64,000 bases of DNA from Fibrisoma montanum (GTDB taxonomy: Bacteria; Bacteroidota; Bacteroidia; Cytophagales; Spirosomataceae). Location: the NCBI RefSeq assembly GCF_003583365.1, contig NZ_QXED01000003.1, positions 124,001 through 188,000 on the forward strand, in the 5' to 3' direction. This document shows positions 1 through 9,772 of this stretch, in pieces. How positions within the stretch are numbered: position 1 is the stretch's first letter; every line of letters begins with the position of its first letter. The translations under genes were made by a program, and so were the position numbers. The notes beneath the pieces are model-generated. The model did no database searches. It saw only the letters and a list, made by a program, of their open reading frames with translations, and was not told where the DNA came from.

Positions 1-8
1 TGACGGCT

Positions 9-791
9 ATGCTGGGTTTGCTGATCCTAGGCTGTCAATCACTCACCAGTTGTGTGTCGACACGTGAGCTGGTTTATTTTCAGGATACGCCGGGCGAAGG
101 CGAAAAGTCAGCCGTGGCCAGTAAGTATATACCGACCGTTCAGGCCGGTGATGTGCTGTCGATCCAGATCAGCAGTCTAAATCCCGAAGCGTCTTCGTTC
201 TTTAATCCGTATTCGACAGTCGCCCTGGCGGCCGAACGGGGCAACCAGATGAATACGCCAGGCAGTACTACTCCGCTGCCACCCTCGACGGGCTACCTGG
301 TCGATGGGGCCGGTGACATTGAACTGCCGGTTATTGGCAAGCTCCACGTAAAAGATCAGACCACCAGCCAGGTAAAAGATGTTATCCGCGATAAAGTGAA
401 GGATTACCTGAAGGAGCCGACCGTAAACGTCCGGAATCTGAACTTCCGCATCTCGGTAATGGGCGAGGTGATGCGCCCTGCGCTGTTTACGATCCCGAAC
501 GAGCAGATTACACTGCTGGAAGCACTGAGTCTGTCGGGGGATATTTCAATCTACGGTCGTCGGGACAACGTACTGGTCATCCGCGAAGAAAACGGCCAGC
601 GCACCTTTGCCCGCCTTGACCTGACGAAGCGGGATGTATTCAAATCGCCTTATTACTACCTGCATCCCAACGATGTAGTATACGTAGAGCCAGGTAAAGC
701 AAAGGCCGCCACTGCCGACCGTACGAATCAGCTGCTGCCGATCGTCCTGAGTGCTCTTTCCTTTCTGGCCATCATCGCATCTCGCTTCTAG
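9..791 (+). CDS. Wza-like polysaccharide export lipoprotein, probably 5'-truncated by the window edge
   Basis: Outer-membrane/periplasmic channel component of a Wzx/Wzy-type exopolysaccharide exporter. A Poly_export signature lies at about residues 40-125 (VQAGDVLSIQISSLNPEA, later GDIELPVIGKLHV), followed by an SLBB-like segment (about 140-225, SVMGEVMRPALFTIPNEQ). A lipobox-like LTSC is at residues 12-15 and a hydrophobic helix ends the protein (LLPIVLSALSFLAIIA). Starting at this ATG leaves a signal peptide with no basic residue, and the frame stays open to the window edge, so the true start probably lies upstream. The Wzc-like kinase gene follows after 34 bp, the normal pairing. Family assignment is firm; the start is not. 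Confidence 0.9.
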   Translation: MLGLLILGCQSLTSCVSTRELVYFQDTPGEGEKSAVASKYIPTVQAGDVLSIQISSLNPEASSFFNPYSTVALAAERGNQMNTPGSTTPLPPSTGYLVDGAGDIELPVIGKLHVKDQTTSQVKDVIRDKVKDYLKEPTVNVRNLNFRISVMGEVMRPALFTIPNEQITLLEALSLSGDISIYGRRDNVLVIREENGQRTFARLDLTKRDVFKSPYYYLHPNDVVYVEPGKAKAATADRTNQLLPIVLSALSFLAIIASRF

Positions 792-825
792 AAATCTTCT
801 CGTCCAACTCAACTTCAAAAGGTTT

Positions 826-3147
826 ATGACAACGTCGAACAACTACACCTACACGCCGTACCAGGTCTATGAATCGGACAAAGCGCCGAATCTGCGGGTG
901 GTGCTCATGCGTTATCTGCGTCACTGGAAATGGTTTGTGTTGTCGCTGGGGGTAGCACTGGGTGGGGCTTATCTGTACCTGCAGTACCAGCAGCCGATCT
1001 ACAAGGTATCGACCAGCCTGTTGATCAAAGACGACAAAAAAGGCCTCGATGGGGAGAATATCCTGAAGGAAATGGATATCCTCAAGCCTAAAAAAGTAGT
1101 CGAAAACGAAGTTGAGGTCGTCAAATCCTTTTCGCTCATGGATAAAGTCGTGAGTAATTTAGGACTGGACGTTCGCTACTTCAAAACCACGCAGATGGGC
1201 AAACGGGAAATTTACGACGAATCGCCCATTCGCCTAATTATTGAAAAGCCAAAGTCAACTCTCTACGAAAACGAGTTGAACGTATCGGTTGTCAATGCCC
1301 GCGTTGTCCGGATCAACGATACCGCTTACCCGGTCAATCAAAGCATTGAAACGCCTTACGGACGGCTCCGCGTATTCGCCCGCCGGACGCTGACTACGCA
1401 CGAGGAACCGCTTACCCTAACCGTACTGCCTCATGCCGAAGCCGTTGTGGACTACATGGAGCGCCTGGATGTGGAACCAACCAGCAAAGCATCGACCGTA
1501 CTGGCCATTACGCTGGAAGAGGCTGTACCCCGGAAAGGTGAAGCCGTGTTGACTCGTCTGATCGATGAGTATAACCAGGCCGCCGTTGCCGACAAAAACC
1601 TGGTAGCGGCTAATACGCTCCATTTCATCGAAGAGCGGCTTCAGTTGATTTCAGGAGAACTGAGCACGGTTGAAAAAGACGTTGAATCCTACAAATCGGC
1701 CCAGGGGATTACCGACCTAAGTTCACAGGCGCAGGTGTTTCTGGAGACCGTTAAGGAAAACGACACCCAGTTGAACCAGGCTACTATCCAGCTGAGTGCC
1801 ATCGAAGACATTGAGGACTACGTTCGCAGTAAGGCATCGGATCGGGGAGCGGCCCCATCCGTGCTGAGCGTGAGCGATCCGGTACTGGTTGGGCTGGTCA
1901 GCAAACTGACCGAACTGGAGCTGCAGCGCGATCAGCTGGCCCGGACAACCACGGAGAATAACCCGATGCTGCAATCGCTGGATAGCCAGATCAAGGCGAC
2001 GAAGAACAGCCTGAGCGATAACATAGCTGGTACAAAGCGCATGCTGACGTCTACACGCCAGCGTTTGCTGTCGACCAACCGGCGACTGGAGGGGCAGATT
2101 CGGACCGTGCCCAGCAAAGAACGCGCGTTGCTGAACATTACCCGCCAGCAGGCGATTAAGAACAACCTGTATACGTACCTGCTTCAGAAGCGGGAAGAAA
2201 CGGCGCTCTCGTATGCGTCGACAGTGGCCGATACACGTACCATCGATCCCCCCCGTACCGATAAAAAACCCGTTAAACCCGTTGGTAAAACTACGTATCT
2301 GCTGTTTGCTTTGTTGGGGCTGCTGTTGCCGGTAGGCGTGATTGCGGGACGCGATGCGCTGAACGACCGGGTAAACAGACGGTCAGACGTAGAAGAGGCT
2401 TCACAGGTACCGATCCTGGGTGAGATTGCGGCCACCCGCAACGTTGATCCGCTGGTTATGGTGTCGGGAAAGCGTTCCGTTATTGCCGAGCAGATCCGAA
2501 CCCTGCGTACCAACCTGCAATTTCTGCGGAGTGATCCGAATCGTAGTCAGGTGGTGCTGTTTACGTCCAGTATCAGTGGCGAAGGTAAGTCGTTCCTCTC
2601 GTTGAACCTGGGAGCCAGTCTGGCGCTGGTCGACCGGCCCACGGTGATTCTGGAGATGGACCTCCGGAAGCCCAAGCTGCACTCCGTGCTTCAGATGGGC
2701 AATGCCGTGGGCATCAGTAACTACCTGATTCAGGAAGCCAGCCTTGACGACGTACTGCAGGAGATTCCTGGTTTTCCTAACTACTACATCATCACCAGTG
2801 GCCCGATTCCGCCCAATCCGTCGGAGCTGTTGAGCAGTCCGCGGTTAGAGCAGCTGCTTAACGAACTGCGCGACCGGTTTGACTACGTTATCGTCGACTC
2901 ACCCCCAATTGGCCTGGTAACGGATGCTCAGTTGATTGCCCCGTTTGCCGATGCAACAATGTTCATGGTACGTAATGACCACACGCCGAAGCATTACCTG
3001 AAGATGATCGACATGTTGTATAAAGAGCAACGGTTCCAGCGCCTGAACATCATCCTGAACGCGGTAGGGGAGGGCGAATCGTACTACTACAGTTATGGGT
3101 ATTACGAGGCTGATACAAACAAGCCTGCAAAAACTATCCGCAAATAA
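826..3147 (+). CDS. Wzc-type polysaccharide co-polymerase / bacterial tyrosine kinase
   Basis: Inner-membrane protein that controls exopolysaccharide chain length and export and autophosphorylates on tyrosine. 773 aa from the ATG at 826; an in-frame ATG at 751 would overlap the preceding gene and add residues unlike the family. Order: TM1 (about 35-52, WFVLSLGVALGGAYLYL), Wzz domain, long coiled-coil region (about 250-440), TM2 (about 488-508), then the BY-kinase with Walker A SISGEGKS (Lys588), Walker A' VILEMDLRKPKL and Walker B YVIVDSPP. The C-tail carries a cluster of six tyrosines (ESYYYSYGYYEA), the expected autophosphorylation sites. The likely opposing phosphatase is the CpsB-type gene at 21000. 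Confidence 0.95.
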   Translation: MTTSNNYTYTPYQVYESDKAPNLRVVLMRYLRHWKWFVLSLGVALGGAYLYLQYQQPIYKVSTSLLIKDDKKGLDGENILKEMDILKPKKVVENEVEVVKSFSLMDKVVSNLGLDVRYFKTTQMGKREIYDESPIRLIIEKPKSTLYENELNVSVVNARVVRINDTAYPVNQSIETPYGRLRVFARRTLTTHEEPLTLTVLPHAEAVVDYMERLDVEPTSKASTVLAITLEEAVPRKGEAVLTRLIDEYNQAAVADKNLVAANTLHFIEERLQLISGELSTVEKDVESYKSAQGITDLSSQAQVFLETVKENDTQLNQATIQLSAIEDIEDYVRSKASDRGAAPSVLSVSDPVLVGLVSKLTELELQRDQLARTTTENNPMLQSLDSQIKATKNSLSDNIAGTKRMLTSTRQRLLSTNRRLEGQIRTVPSKERALLNITRQQAIKNNLYTYLLQKREETALSYASTVADTRTIDPPRTDKKPVKPVGKTTYLLFALLGLLLPVGVIAGRDALNDRVNRRSDVEEASQVPILGEIAATRNVDPLVMVSGKRSVIAEQIRTLRTNLQFLRSDPNRSQVVLFTSSISGEGKSFLSLNLGASLALVDRPTVILEMDLRKPKLHSVLQMGNAVGISNYLIQEASLDDVLQEIPGFPNYYIITSGPIPPNPSELLSSPRLEQLLNELRDRFDYVIVDSPPIGLVTDAQLIAPFADATMFMVRNDHTPKHYLKMIDMLYKEQRFQRLNIILNAVGEGESYYYSYGYYEADTNKPAKTIRK

Positions 3148-3201
3148 TCATTACCATCTGGCATAACTAAAATGTACTAACCTGCTAACCATAGTGCACG
3201 T

Positions 3202-3867
3202 ATGCTCAGTTCTCCCACCTTACTTTATCCACCGCTCGAGACCAACGTTAACCAGGATTCTGCATTAACTCACAAAGTAGTCTGGGGAAAACGACTGTTT
3301 GATATCGTTGCGTCAAGTCTGGTCATTCTGGTTGTCATGTCCTGGCTCGTACCGTTGCTCGCCTTAGCAATCAGGCTTTCATCGCCGGGACCTATTCTGT
3401 TTGTTCAGTTACGTACTGGCCGCAACGGGCGTCCGTTCCGATGCTTCAAGTTCAGGACAATGACGCATGATCCTAAGGCTTCCTTTAAGCAGGCAACTAA
3501 GAATGATTCACGAGTAACCTCAATTGGTCGCATTTTACGAAAAACAAACCTTGACGAATTGCCGCAGGTGTTTAATGTGCTGCTTGGTCAGATGAGCGTT
3601 GTAGGACCTCGTCCGCATGCCATTCAGCATGACGCCCAGTTCTGGAGCACATTGCCTGGTTACCCAGACCGCTATATTGTAAAGCCTGGTATCACAGGTT
3701 TAGCGCAGGTTCGTGGTTGCCGGGGAGAAACAGACACGGTTCAGAAAATGAAGCATCGCGTGCAGTTTGATCACTTTTACATCCGGAAGCAAACGCTTAT
3801 CCTGGATTTGAAAATCTGCTGGTGGACAGTTGAGAAGATGATCAAGGGTGATGAAAAGGCGCATTAA
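3202..3867 (+). CDS. Undecaprenyl-phosphate sugar-1-phosphate transferase (initiating sugar transferase)
   Basis: Starts repeat-unit synthesis by moving a sugar-1-phosphate from a nucleotide sugar to undecaprenyl phosphate at the inner membrane. 221 aa is the short form: one N-terminal membrane helix (about 33-56) and the Bacterial sugar transferase domain (PF02397). Visible motifs are SPGPILFVQLRTGRNGRPF, KFRTM, the catalytic-region NLDELPQVFNVLLGQMS, and VGPRP. It lacks the extra N-terminal helices and CoA-binding-like domain of WcaJ/PglB-type long forms. The sugar specificity cannot be read from sequence. It lies 54 bp after the Wzc-like gene, in the same direction. Confidence 0.93.
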   Translation: MLSSPTLLYPPLETNVNQDSALTHKVVWGKRLFDIVASSLVILVVMSWLVPLLALAIRLSSPGPILFVQLRTGRNGRPFRCFKFRTMTHDPKASFKQATKNDSRVTSIGRILRKTNLDELPQVFNVLLGQMSVVGPRPHAIQHDAQFWSTLPGYPDRYIVKPGITGLAQVRGCRGETDTVQKMKHRVQFDHFYIRKQTLILDLKICWWTVEKMIKGDEKAH

Positions 3868-3914
3868 TAAAAGCTAATCTAGAAGTTCCTCAATCAAAAG
3901 CTTATCCATAAATC

Positions 3915-4991
3915 ATGAACATTGCTCTAATCACTGGTTCTGCCGGGTTAATTGGCAGCGAAGCCGTTGCTTTTTTCGCCGATAAGTTCGACGCTATCAT
4001 TGGCATCGACAATAATATGCGCCAGTACTTCTTTGGCCCCGACGGCTCCACCGAGTGGAACCGCAACCGCCTGGCCGATTCCTACGCCACTTACAAACAC
4101 TACACGGCCGACATCCGTGAGGTCCCTCAACTGGAGCCCATCTTCCGCGAGTATGGCGCCGACATCAAGCTCGTGCTGCACACGGCCGCCCAACCCAGCC
4201 ACGACTGGGCCGCCCGCGAGCCCTTCACCGACTTTGGGGTCAATGCCGTTGGTACGCTGAACCTGCTGGAGATGACCCGGCTGCACTGTCCCGAGGCTGT
4301 TTTCATCTTCACCTCTACCAACAAGGTCTATGGCGACAACCCCAACTTCCTGCCCCTGATCGAGACCGAAACTCGCTGGGAGATCGACCAGACCCATCCC
4401 TACTTCGCCAACGGGATCGATGAGCACATGAGCCTGGACCACACCAAGCACTCCATCTTTGGAGCCTCGAAGGTGGCCGCCGACATCATGGTGCAGGAGT
4501 ATGGCCGCTACTTTGGCATGAAGACGGGCGTGTTCCGGGGGGGCTGCCTGACGGGACCAAACCACTCGGGGGCTCAGCTGCACGGCTTTCTGTCGTACCT
4601 GATGAAGTGCGCCATCACCGGCAACCAGTACACGATCTTCGGCTACAAGGGCAAGCAGGTACGTGACAACATCCACAGCTGGGATCTGGTGAACATGTTC
4701 TGGCACTTCTACCAGAACCCACGTCCAGGCGAGGTGTACAACGCCGGTGGAGGTCGCTACGCCAACTGCTCGATGCTGGAGGCTATTGCCTTGTGTGAGG
4801 AGATTTCAGGCAACAAAATGAACTACACGTATTCAGAAACGAACCGGATTGGCGACCACATCTGGTACGTGAGTGACCTAAGTAAGTTCAAGACACACTA
4901 TCCGGGCTGGCACTGGACGTTCGACCTGAAAGAAACGATGGTACAGATCCATGACAGCATGGCCGCCCGGCTGGCTGTGTTTGAAAATTAA
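3915..4991 (+). CDS. NAD-dependent nucleotide-sugar epimerase/dehydratase (CDP-paratose 2-epimerase-like extended SDR)
   Basis: Extended short-chain dehydrogenase making a nucleotide sugar for the polymer. Residues 7-13 hold the Rossmann motif (TGSAGLIGS); FTSTNKVYG is the central Ser/Thr region and [15 protein letters not shown] the substrate loop. The general layout resembles CDP-tyvelose/paratose 2-epimerases (TyvE), but substrate is inference. The usual YxxxK is SIFGASK here: Phe182 replaces the catalytic Tyr and Lys186 is kept. The gene is clearly richer in G+C than what follows: I count 40 of 60 G+C at 4141-4200 against 13 of 60 at 7141-7200, suggesting a different origin from the flippase-polymerase block. 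Confidence 0.85.
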   Translation: MNIALITGSAGLIGSEAVAFFADKFDAIIGIDNNMRQYFFGPDGSTEWNRNRLADSYATYKHYTADIREVPQLEPIFREYGADIKLVLHTAAQPSHDWAAREPFTDFGVNAVGTLNLLEMTRLHCPEAVFIFTSTNKVYGDNPNFLPLIETETRWEIDQTHPYFANGIDEHMSLDHTKHSIFGASKVAADIMVQEYGRYFGMKTGVFRGGCLTGPNHSGAQLHGFLSYLMKCAITGNQYTIFGYKGKQVRDNIHSWDLVNMFWHFYQNPRPGEVYNAGGGRYANCSMLEAIALCEEISGNKMNYTYSETNRIGDHIWYVSDLSKFKTHYPGWHWTFDLKETMVQIHDSMAARLAVFEN

Positions 4992-5041
4992 TTACTTATA
5001 GTTTAGCAATAAACGATCTTCATAAACGAAGAGAAGTTTTT

Positions 5042-6418
5042 ATGCTTGCAAAAATGCTTCAAGTTGGGAATCTATTTCTTAGGATTGGACGGGTAGACAA
5101 TAAGCGTACGCTTATTGTCTACCGTAACATCATAGCTTCTGTATTTCTGAAAGGAGCTGGAGTCTTAATCAGTTTTATAATGGTTCCCCTGACAATTTCA
5201 TATGTCAATGTACAAAACTTTGGTATATGGATGACGATAAGTTCTATAACACTTTGGTTCGGAATTATAGACGTGGGATTTGGTAATGGACTGCGCAATC
5301 AACTCGTCGTCAATTTTGCTCAAAATGATTTTGATGTAGCCAAACGATCGTTAAGTACACTTTATTTTATACTGATTTTAAGTGCAATTTTTCTATCATG
5401 CCTATGTGGCATACTTACAAATTTTATTAATTGGGTTGAACTGTTCCATATTGATAAATCAGAACAGCCAATTATTCAACATGTTATCTTGATTGTATTA
5501 ACTAGCTTTAGTATCCAAATCGCACTTAAGCCAATTAATTCAGTTCTATTAGCAGATCAGCGATCTTCAATGACTTCTTGGATTTTGTTGAGCGGAAATT
5601 TGTTAGCTCTTTTTTGTGTGTTTGTAGCAGTCCGATTTACATCGGGATCACTACTTACGTTAGCTTATATTCAAAGTTGTACACCGGTGATATCCTTGGT
5701 TATAGCGAATGTATGGCTGTTTTCTACAAAATATAAACATATTGCTCCTTCTTTAAGCGCAGTAAGACTAAGGAATAGTAAAAGCTTGTTTGGGACAGGG
5801 GGGCAATTTTTATTCTTGCAAATATCAAGTGTATTAATGTTTTCTTCAGGGAATATAGTCGTGTCATATTTTCTTGGTTCAGATCAAGTAACCGTTTATA
5901 CGGTTGCTAATCGGTATTTCGGAGTAATACCATTATTGTATGGGATTATTATTACTCCATATTGGTCAGCGTTTACAGATGCGTATGCGAAACAAGATAA
6001 AGTGTGGATTATAAATACAATGCGCAAATTGAATCAATTCACATTACTTGTTTTGGTATCAGTAGTAAGTTTATTATTTTTTGCTAATAAAGCTTACGGT
6101 TATTGGGTTGGAGAAAAGATTTATATTCCATTTTTACTGTCTATATCGTTTGCTTGTTATGTGGTAAGTTATACAGCTTTAGGTAATTATAATTATTTTA
6201 TAAATGGTATAGGTAAAATACGTGTACTTCTTCTCGCATCAATTTTTGGATTGATATTATATATACCCTTAAATTATATATTTATTAAATACCTTAATCT
6301 TGGTATTTCAGGTGTTGTCTGGGTAAGTACGTTATGGAATTTAATTCTAATTCTCCTTTGCCGTACGCAGTATAAAAAAATTATAAATGATACTGCATCA
6401 GGTCTTTGGAACAAATAA
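5042..6418 (+). CDS. Wzx-like polysaccharide flippase (MOP superfamily)
   Basis: Inner-membrane protein expected to flip undecaprenyl-linked repeat units to the periplasm. 458 aa with about 12 hydrophobic helices starting at about residue 36 (IIASVFLKGAGVLISFIMVP) and the N-terminal region GAGVLISFIMVPLTISYVN typical of the polysaccharide biosynthesis family. Another ATG lies at 5054; the first is used here without strong ribosome-binding evidence. The gene is AT-rich and starts the low-GC block. Its codons 17-28 coincide with a perfect 32-bp palindrome (5092-5123). The next gene starts 20 bp after the stop. Confidence 0.88.
   Translation: MLAKMLQVGNLFLRIGRVDNKRTLIVYRNIIASVFLKGAGVLISFIMVPLTISYVNVQNFGIWMTISSITLWFGIIDVGFGNGLRNQLVVNFAQNDFDVAKRSLSTLYFILILSAIFLSCLCGILTNFINWVELFHIDKSEQPIIQHVILIVLTSFSIQIALKPINSVLLADQRSSMTSWILLSGNLLALFCVFVAVRFTSGSLLTLAYIQSCTPVISLVIANVWLFSTKYKHIAPSLSAVRLRNSKSLFGTGGQFLFLQISSVLMFSSGNIVVSYFLGSDQVTVYTVANRYFGVIPLLYGIIITPYWSAFTDAYAKQDKVWIINTMRKLNQFTLLVLVSVVSLLFFANKAYGYWVGEKIYIPFLLSISFACYVVSYTALGNYNYFINGIGKIRVLLLASIFGLILYIPLNYIFIKYLNLGISGVVWVSTLWNLILILLCRTQYKKIINDTASGLWNK
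5092..5123. repeat. Perfect 32-bp palindrome inside the flippase 5' coding region
   Basis: Left arm 5092-5107 and right arm 5108-5123 are exact reverse complements with no spacer (centre GCGT|ACGC); the symmetry stops at 5091/5124. It lies about 50 bp into the coding region, exactly where base composition drops from GC-rich to AT-rich. It encodes ordinary-looking residues (RVDNKRTLIVYR). It could form a strong mRNA hairpin or be a protein-binding site; no function is assigned. Confidence 0.9.
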
Positions 6419-6438
6419 CTGCTAGACATAATTTCTGT

Positions 6439-7095
6439 ATGAAAAATTTGATAATTTTATTCTGCCGCGTAATCAGGTTCTTATTCCGTTGGTTAAATAA
6501 GAAATCGTCAACCTTGTATTCGAAAATTTTGTTTTTTTTAAATAACGTTGATTACAAGACAGGATTTATTAGTAATGGTGTACCCATTATAGATATTAAT
6601 AAAGGTTCAAAATTAATCATTGGAAAAAATTTGAAGATTAATAATGGATTACGGTACAATCGAATAGGGCGGCAGCAACCATGTTTTTTTATTGCTAATT
6701 ATGGGGGAGAGATAGTTATTGGAGACGATGTTGGAATGAGTTCTACAGCCATAGTCTGCCACAAGCGTGTGAGGATAGGAAGTAATGTAAAAATAGGGGG
6801 AGGAACTGTTATTTATGATACTGATTTTCATAACCTTGACGTATGTAGAAGAACTTCTATAAAAGAAGATATCACAACGGTTAAGAAGAAGGAGGTAGAA
6901 ATTAAAGACAATGTTTTTATTGGAGCTCATTGTATTATTTTGAAAGGGGTAACAATTGGTGAAAACTCAATCATTGGTGCTGGCTCAGTACTTACTAAAA
7001 GCGTCCCGCATAACCAGATATGGGCTGGTAATCCCGCCCAATTTGTAAAGTTTATTGAGTTTGGAGAAAAATCTGGAATGATCGAAAAATATTAA
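6439..7095 (+). CDS. Left-handed beta-helix (hexapeptide) O-acyltransferase
   Basis: Probable acetyl/acyl-transferase decorating the polysaccharide. The ATG at 6439 is preferred (218 aa) because it follows the flippase stop; an upstream in-frame ATG at 6406 overlaps that gene. After a basic N-terminus come hexapeptide repeats (VRIGSNVKIGGGTVIYD, VFIGAHCIILKGVTIGE, SIIGAGSVLTKSVP) and the family-typical end WAGNPAQFVK. The DTDFHNLD segment carries the histidine expected for the CatB/maltose-acetyltransferase type active site. Low GC like its neighbours. The acyl donor and acceptor are not known. Confidence 0.85.
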   Translation: MKNLIILFCRVIRFLFRWLNKKSSTLYSKILFFLNNVDYKTGFISNGVPIIDINKGSKLIIGKNLKINNGLRYNRIGRQQPCFFIANYGGEIVIGDDVGMSSTAIVCHKRVRIGSNVKIGGGTVIYDTDFHNLDVCRRTSIKEDITTVKKKEVEIKDNVFIGAHCIILKGVTIGENSIIGAGSVLTKSVPHNQIWAGNPAQFVKFIEFGEKSGMIEKY

Positions 7096-7100
7096 CAATT

Positions 7101-8477
7101 ATGGGTAAGAAACTTGGAATGTACATCGTTTGTTTTTTTGTTTTAATTAGCCCATTAATTTATAGGAGTTTGTATGTTTTTGATACAAACAAGATTTATA
7201 CCTCATATACATCTTCTATAATTATGTTAGTACCGATAATAATATTATTTAATTTGAAAAACTTTTTGAATAAATTGTTTTTAGGATTTTGGACATTCTG
7301 GTTATTCATAGGTGTACTGAATATATTAAGTTCATATAAAAATAACCCCAACTATTATATGGAAGTTGAAGATGGCAGTATTATTTATGCTTTTTTTACT
7401 GCACTTCTTGCAATTGGTTTTTTCATAGGAGAATATTACACATTGAGTAAGCTCGAAATTCATAAAAGTCTTTCACCAACACTAAAAATTGACAGGCCTT
7501 TTATATTTATCTTACTAATTTTTCCTGTATTATGGTTAATTAGTTTTGTTAAAAGCTTAGGTTTCTTGCCAGTGCTAGCTGGAGTAGATATAACTGATGA
7601 TATGTATGGAATGAGCTATGGGCCACTTTACGGATATAGTATTATCAATTCAATCTCTATTGTATTGGTTTACAGCATGCTGATTCGATCGGATAAAATG
7701 TATATAAAAATTTTATGCATTCTCTATATAGTAATGATAATGGCTATTTCATCAGTTGATAGCAAGAGATATGTTTTGTTGATATCACTTCTTTCAATGT
7801 TTGTATTTAACAAAGTTTGGAAAAGATCATTTAGATTTGATTTTTTCATACTTGTATATGCATTAGTTGGGGCCATATTGTACATTGCATTGTTAGGGCT
7901 AAGGCAAGGTAATTTAGACGCTAATGATTATAATCAATATTTTGAAAATTTAGCTATTGGAGTTGAATACCGAGATTTCATCAGAACTTTTAATGATTTT
8001 GAGCCAGGGAAAATTCCCCATTATAATTTTGAAAGAAGTTTAATTGGGGCTTTTTTAAATGTTGATATATTGAATTTTTTCGGTTATGATAAAAAAGAAC
8101 TTACTTTACAAGGAAGCGCATATACATGGATGACAATTTTTAATTCTTCACTCGGAATAAGAACTGGGTTAATTTCTGAGCTATATTTTGCGTATGATTT
8201 GATTGGTGGAGGTGCTTGTATCTTGCTTTTTGGATTATTAGTAAATTATGTTTCATTTAAAATTCATAAAGCAATAAGTGAACTTCAACTAGTTTTATTA
8301 TGTATAGTGTATTCCCTTTTATTGCTATCTGTGATGGGACAAAGTACTGCTACAGTTGGACAACTATGCATCCTCATGTATGTTTATTTTGCTTATTCAT
8401 TTTATAAGCGTTTTTCCCGCAATGGAAAAATAAATCCGACAATAATTAATCTGCAGAATAAAGCTCACACTGTTTAA
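7101..8477 (+). CDS. Wzy-like oligosaccharide repeat-unit polymerase
   Basis: 458-aa integral membrane protein with about 11-12 hydrophobic helices and a large periplasmic loop in the second half (about residues 270-350). It sits between acyltransferase and glycosyltransferase genes and 5 bp after the former. Position, size and topology fit the O-antigen/EPS polymerase of a Wzx/Wzy system; such proteins have little conserved sequence, so the call is from context plus topology. Very AT-rich: I count 13 G+C in 60 bases at 7141-7200. Confidence 0.72.
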   Translation: MGKKLGMYIVCFFVLISPLIYRSLYVFDTNKIYTSYTSSIIMLVPIIILFNLKNFLNKLFLGFWTFWLFIGVLNILSSYKNNPNYYMEVEDGSIIYAFFTALLAIGFFIGEYYTLSKLEIHKSLSPTLKIDRPFIFILLIFPVLWLISFVKSLGFLPVLAGVDITDDMYGMSYGPLYGYSIINSISIVLVYSMLIRSDKMYIKILCILYIVMIMAISSVDSKRYVLLISLLSMFVFNKVWKRSFRFDFFILVYALVGAILYIALLGLRQGNLDANDYNQYFENLAIGVEYRDFIRTFNDFEPGKIPHYNFERSLIGAFLNVDILNFFGYDKKELTLQGSAYTWMTIFNSSLGIRTGLISELYFAYDLIGGGACILLFGLLVNYVSFKIHKAISELQLVLLCIVYSLLLLSVMGQSTATVGQLCILMYVYFAYSFYKRFSRNGKINPTIINLQNKAHTV

Positions 8478-8490
8478 TTTTATTAATAAC

Positions 8491-9381
8491 ATGATTTACA
8501 TCGTAATTCCTGTTTTCAACAGAATTGGCTTTACCATAAATTGTTTAGAATCTTTGCTAAACCAAAGTTTCGATAATATAAAAGTTATTGTAGTTGATGA
8601 TGGGTCAACTGACAACACATACGAAATAATAAAGCAAAGTTTTCCAGATGTAATTATACTCAAGGGTGATGGTACTCTCTGGTGGGCTGGTGCTACAAAT
8701 AAAGGTGTTGAATATGCTTTATCCAATTCTTCTAATTTAGAGCGAGACTTTATTCTTACACTGAATAACGATCTTATTGTAAAAGAAGATTATATTGAGT
8801 CTTTGATTAATTGTTTCAATAACAACAAACCCTGCTTGGTTGGATCTGTATCTGTTGATATTGAAAATCCCGAAAAAGTGGAGTACCTGGGCGTACGTTG
8901 GAATAGACTTACTGCAAAATTACATCGTGTAGCACAAGCTTCTAATAAAAAATCGTATTCACAGTTACTCACATCGACCGAAATTCTGCCTTCGGACCTG
9001 TTATCAGGACGAGGTACTTTAATACCACTTGTTCTTTTTAAACAGATTGGCTTATATGATACAGTTCGTTTTCCGCAGTATGCAGCAGATGATGATTTTT
9101 CATATAGAGCAAAACAAGCTGGTTATAAACTTATACTTTCAACAAAATCTGTGGTGTTGAGTCATTGTAAAGCAACGGGCTTACATTTGTCAGCACAAAA
9201 ACCAACGTATAAGGTATTGTGGCAAGCTATGACATCAATAAAATCACCAACAAATTTAAAAGTAAGATTTCACTGGGCAATGAAAAATACTGAGCTTAAA
9301 ATTGTTTACTTCTTAATTGATAGTTTACGGATCATTGCTTCATTTCATTTTAAGATGTTACGTAGGTTAATTTCTGGATGA
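8491..9381 (+). CDS. Family 2 glycosyltransferase
   Basis: Cytoplasmic GT-A enzyme adding one sugar of the repeat unit. 296 aa; the N-terminus YIVIPVFNRIGFTINCLESL and VVDDGSTDNT are the GT2 nucleotide-binding signatures. TLNNDL at about residues 90-95 occupies the DxD-type metal site, and the GDGTLWWAGATNKG segment is seen in rhamnosyltransferase-like GT2 members. DDDFSYRAKQAGY later provides the usual acidic catalytic region. Last gene of the + strand block; the terminator at 9673 follows. Confidence 0.9.
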   Translation: MIYIVIPVFNRIGFTINCLESLLNQSFDNIKVIVVDDGSTDNTYEIIKQSFPDVIILKGDGTLWWAGATNKGVEYALSNSSNLERDFILTLNNDLIVKEDYIESLINCFNNNKPCLVGSVSVDIENPEKVEYLGVRWNRLTAKLHRVAQASNKKSYSQLLTSTEILPSDLLSGRGTLIPLVLFKQIGLYDTVRFPQYAADDDFSYRAKQAGYKLILSTKSVVLSHCKATGLHLSAQKPTYKVLWQAMTSIKSPTNLKVRFHWAMKNTELKIVYFLIDSLRIIASFHFKMLRRLISG

Positions 9382-9772
9382 GTGGATGATAACAACGTTT
9401 TGATTTTAGTTAATAGCTACACATTACTTTATATATTATTGCTCGAATACTATACTTTGATCACAGCCAATTTGGAACGGTCAAGGTATATTGCTCTGAA
9501 TAAGAATTAGGTAGCCAATTTGCTTCCTTGCACACTTTCTATAGGACATGGTATCTACCTCTAAGCCTTTGGGTAGTATGTTGTTTGACGCAGCGGCAAT
9601 ACATTCCCTTTACAAGTTTAAATTGATAAGAAATAATGCTGAGCTAGTATAGTCTGTTAGACCTTGTTTACTAACACAGAGACCGGCGATACCGCCGGTC
9701 TCTGTGTTTTTTTACAGGTTACTCATCAGCATACCGGTTATTGAGAACCGGGCGCTGACCTTTTTTAATAAT
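9382..9772. other. Intergenic region between convergent exopolysaccharide blocks
   Basis: 391 bp with no credible coding frame. Apart from the strong stem-loop at 9673-9713 I see no repeat or regulatory motif. Confidence 0.7.
9673..9713 (+). terminator. Rho-independent terminator after the flippase-polymerase-GT2 block
   Basis: A 16-bp perfect stem (9673-9688 with 9693-9708), loop ATAC, followed by an uninterrupted T run to 9713. On the other strand the stem is not followed by a T run, so it acts for the + strand. Confidence 0.9.

Noticed and set aside
3948-4706. 252-codon open frame antisense to the epimerase-like gene
   Set aside because: Arises from the GC-rich codon usage of the + strand gene, which has clear SDR motifs.
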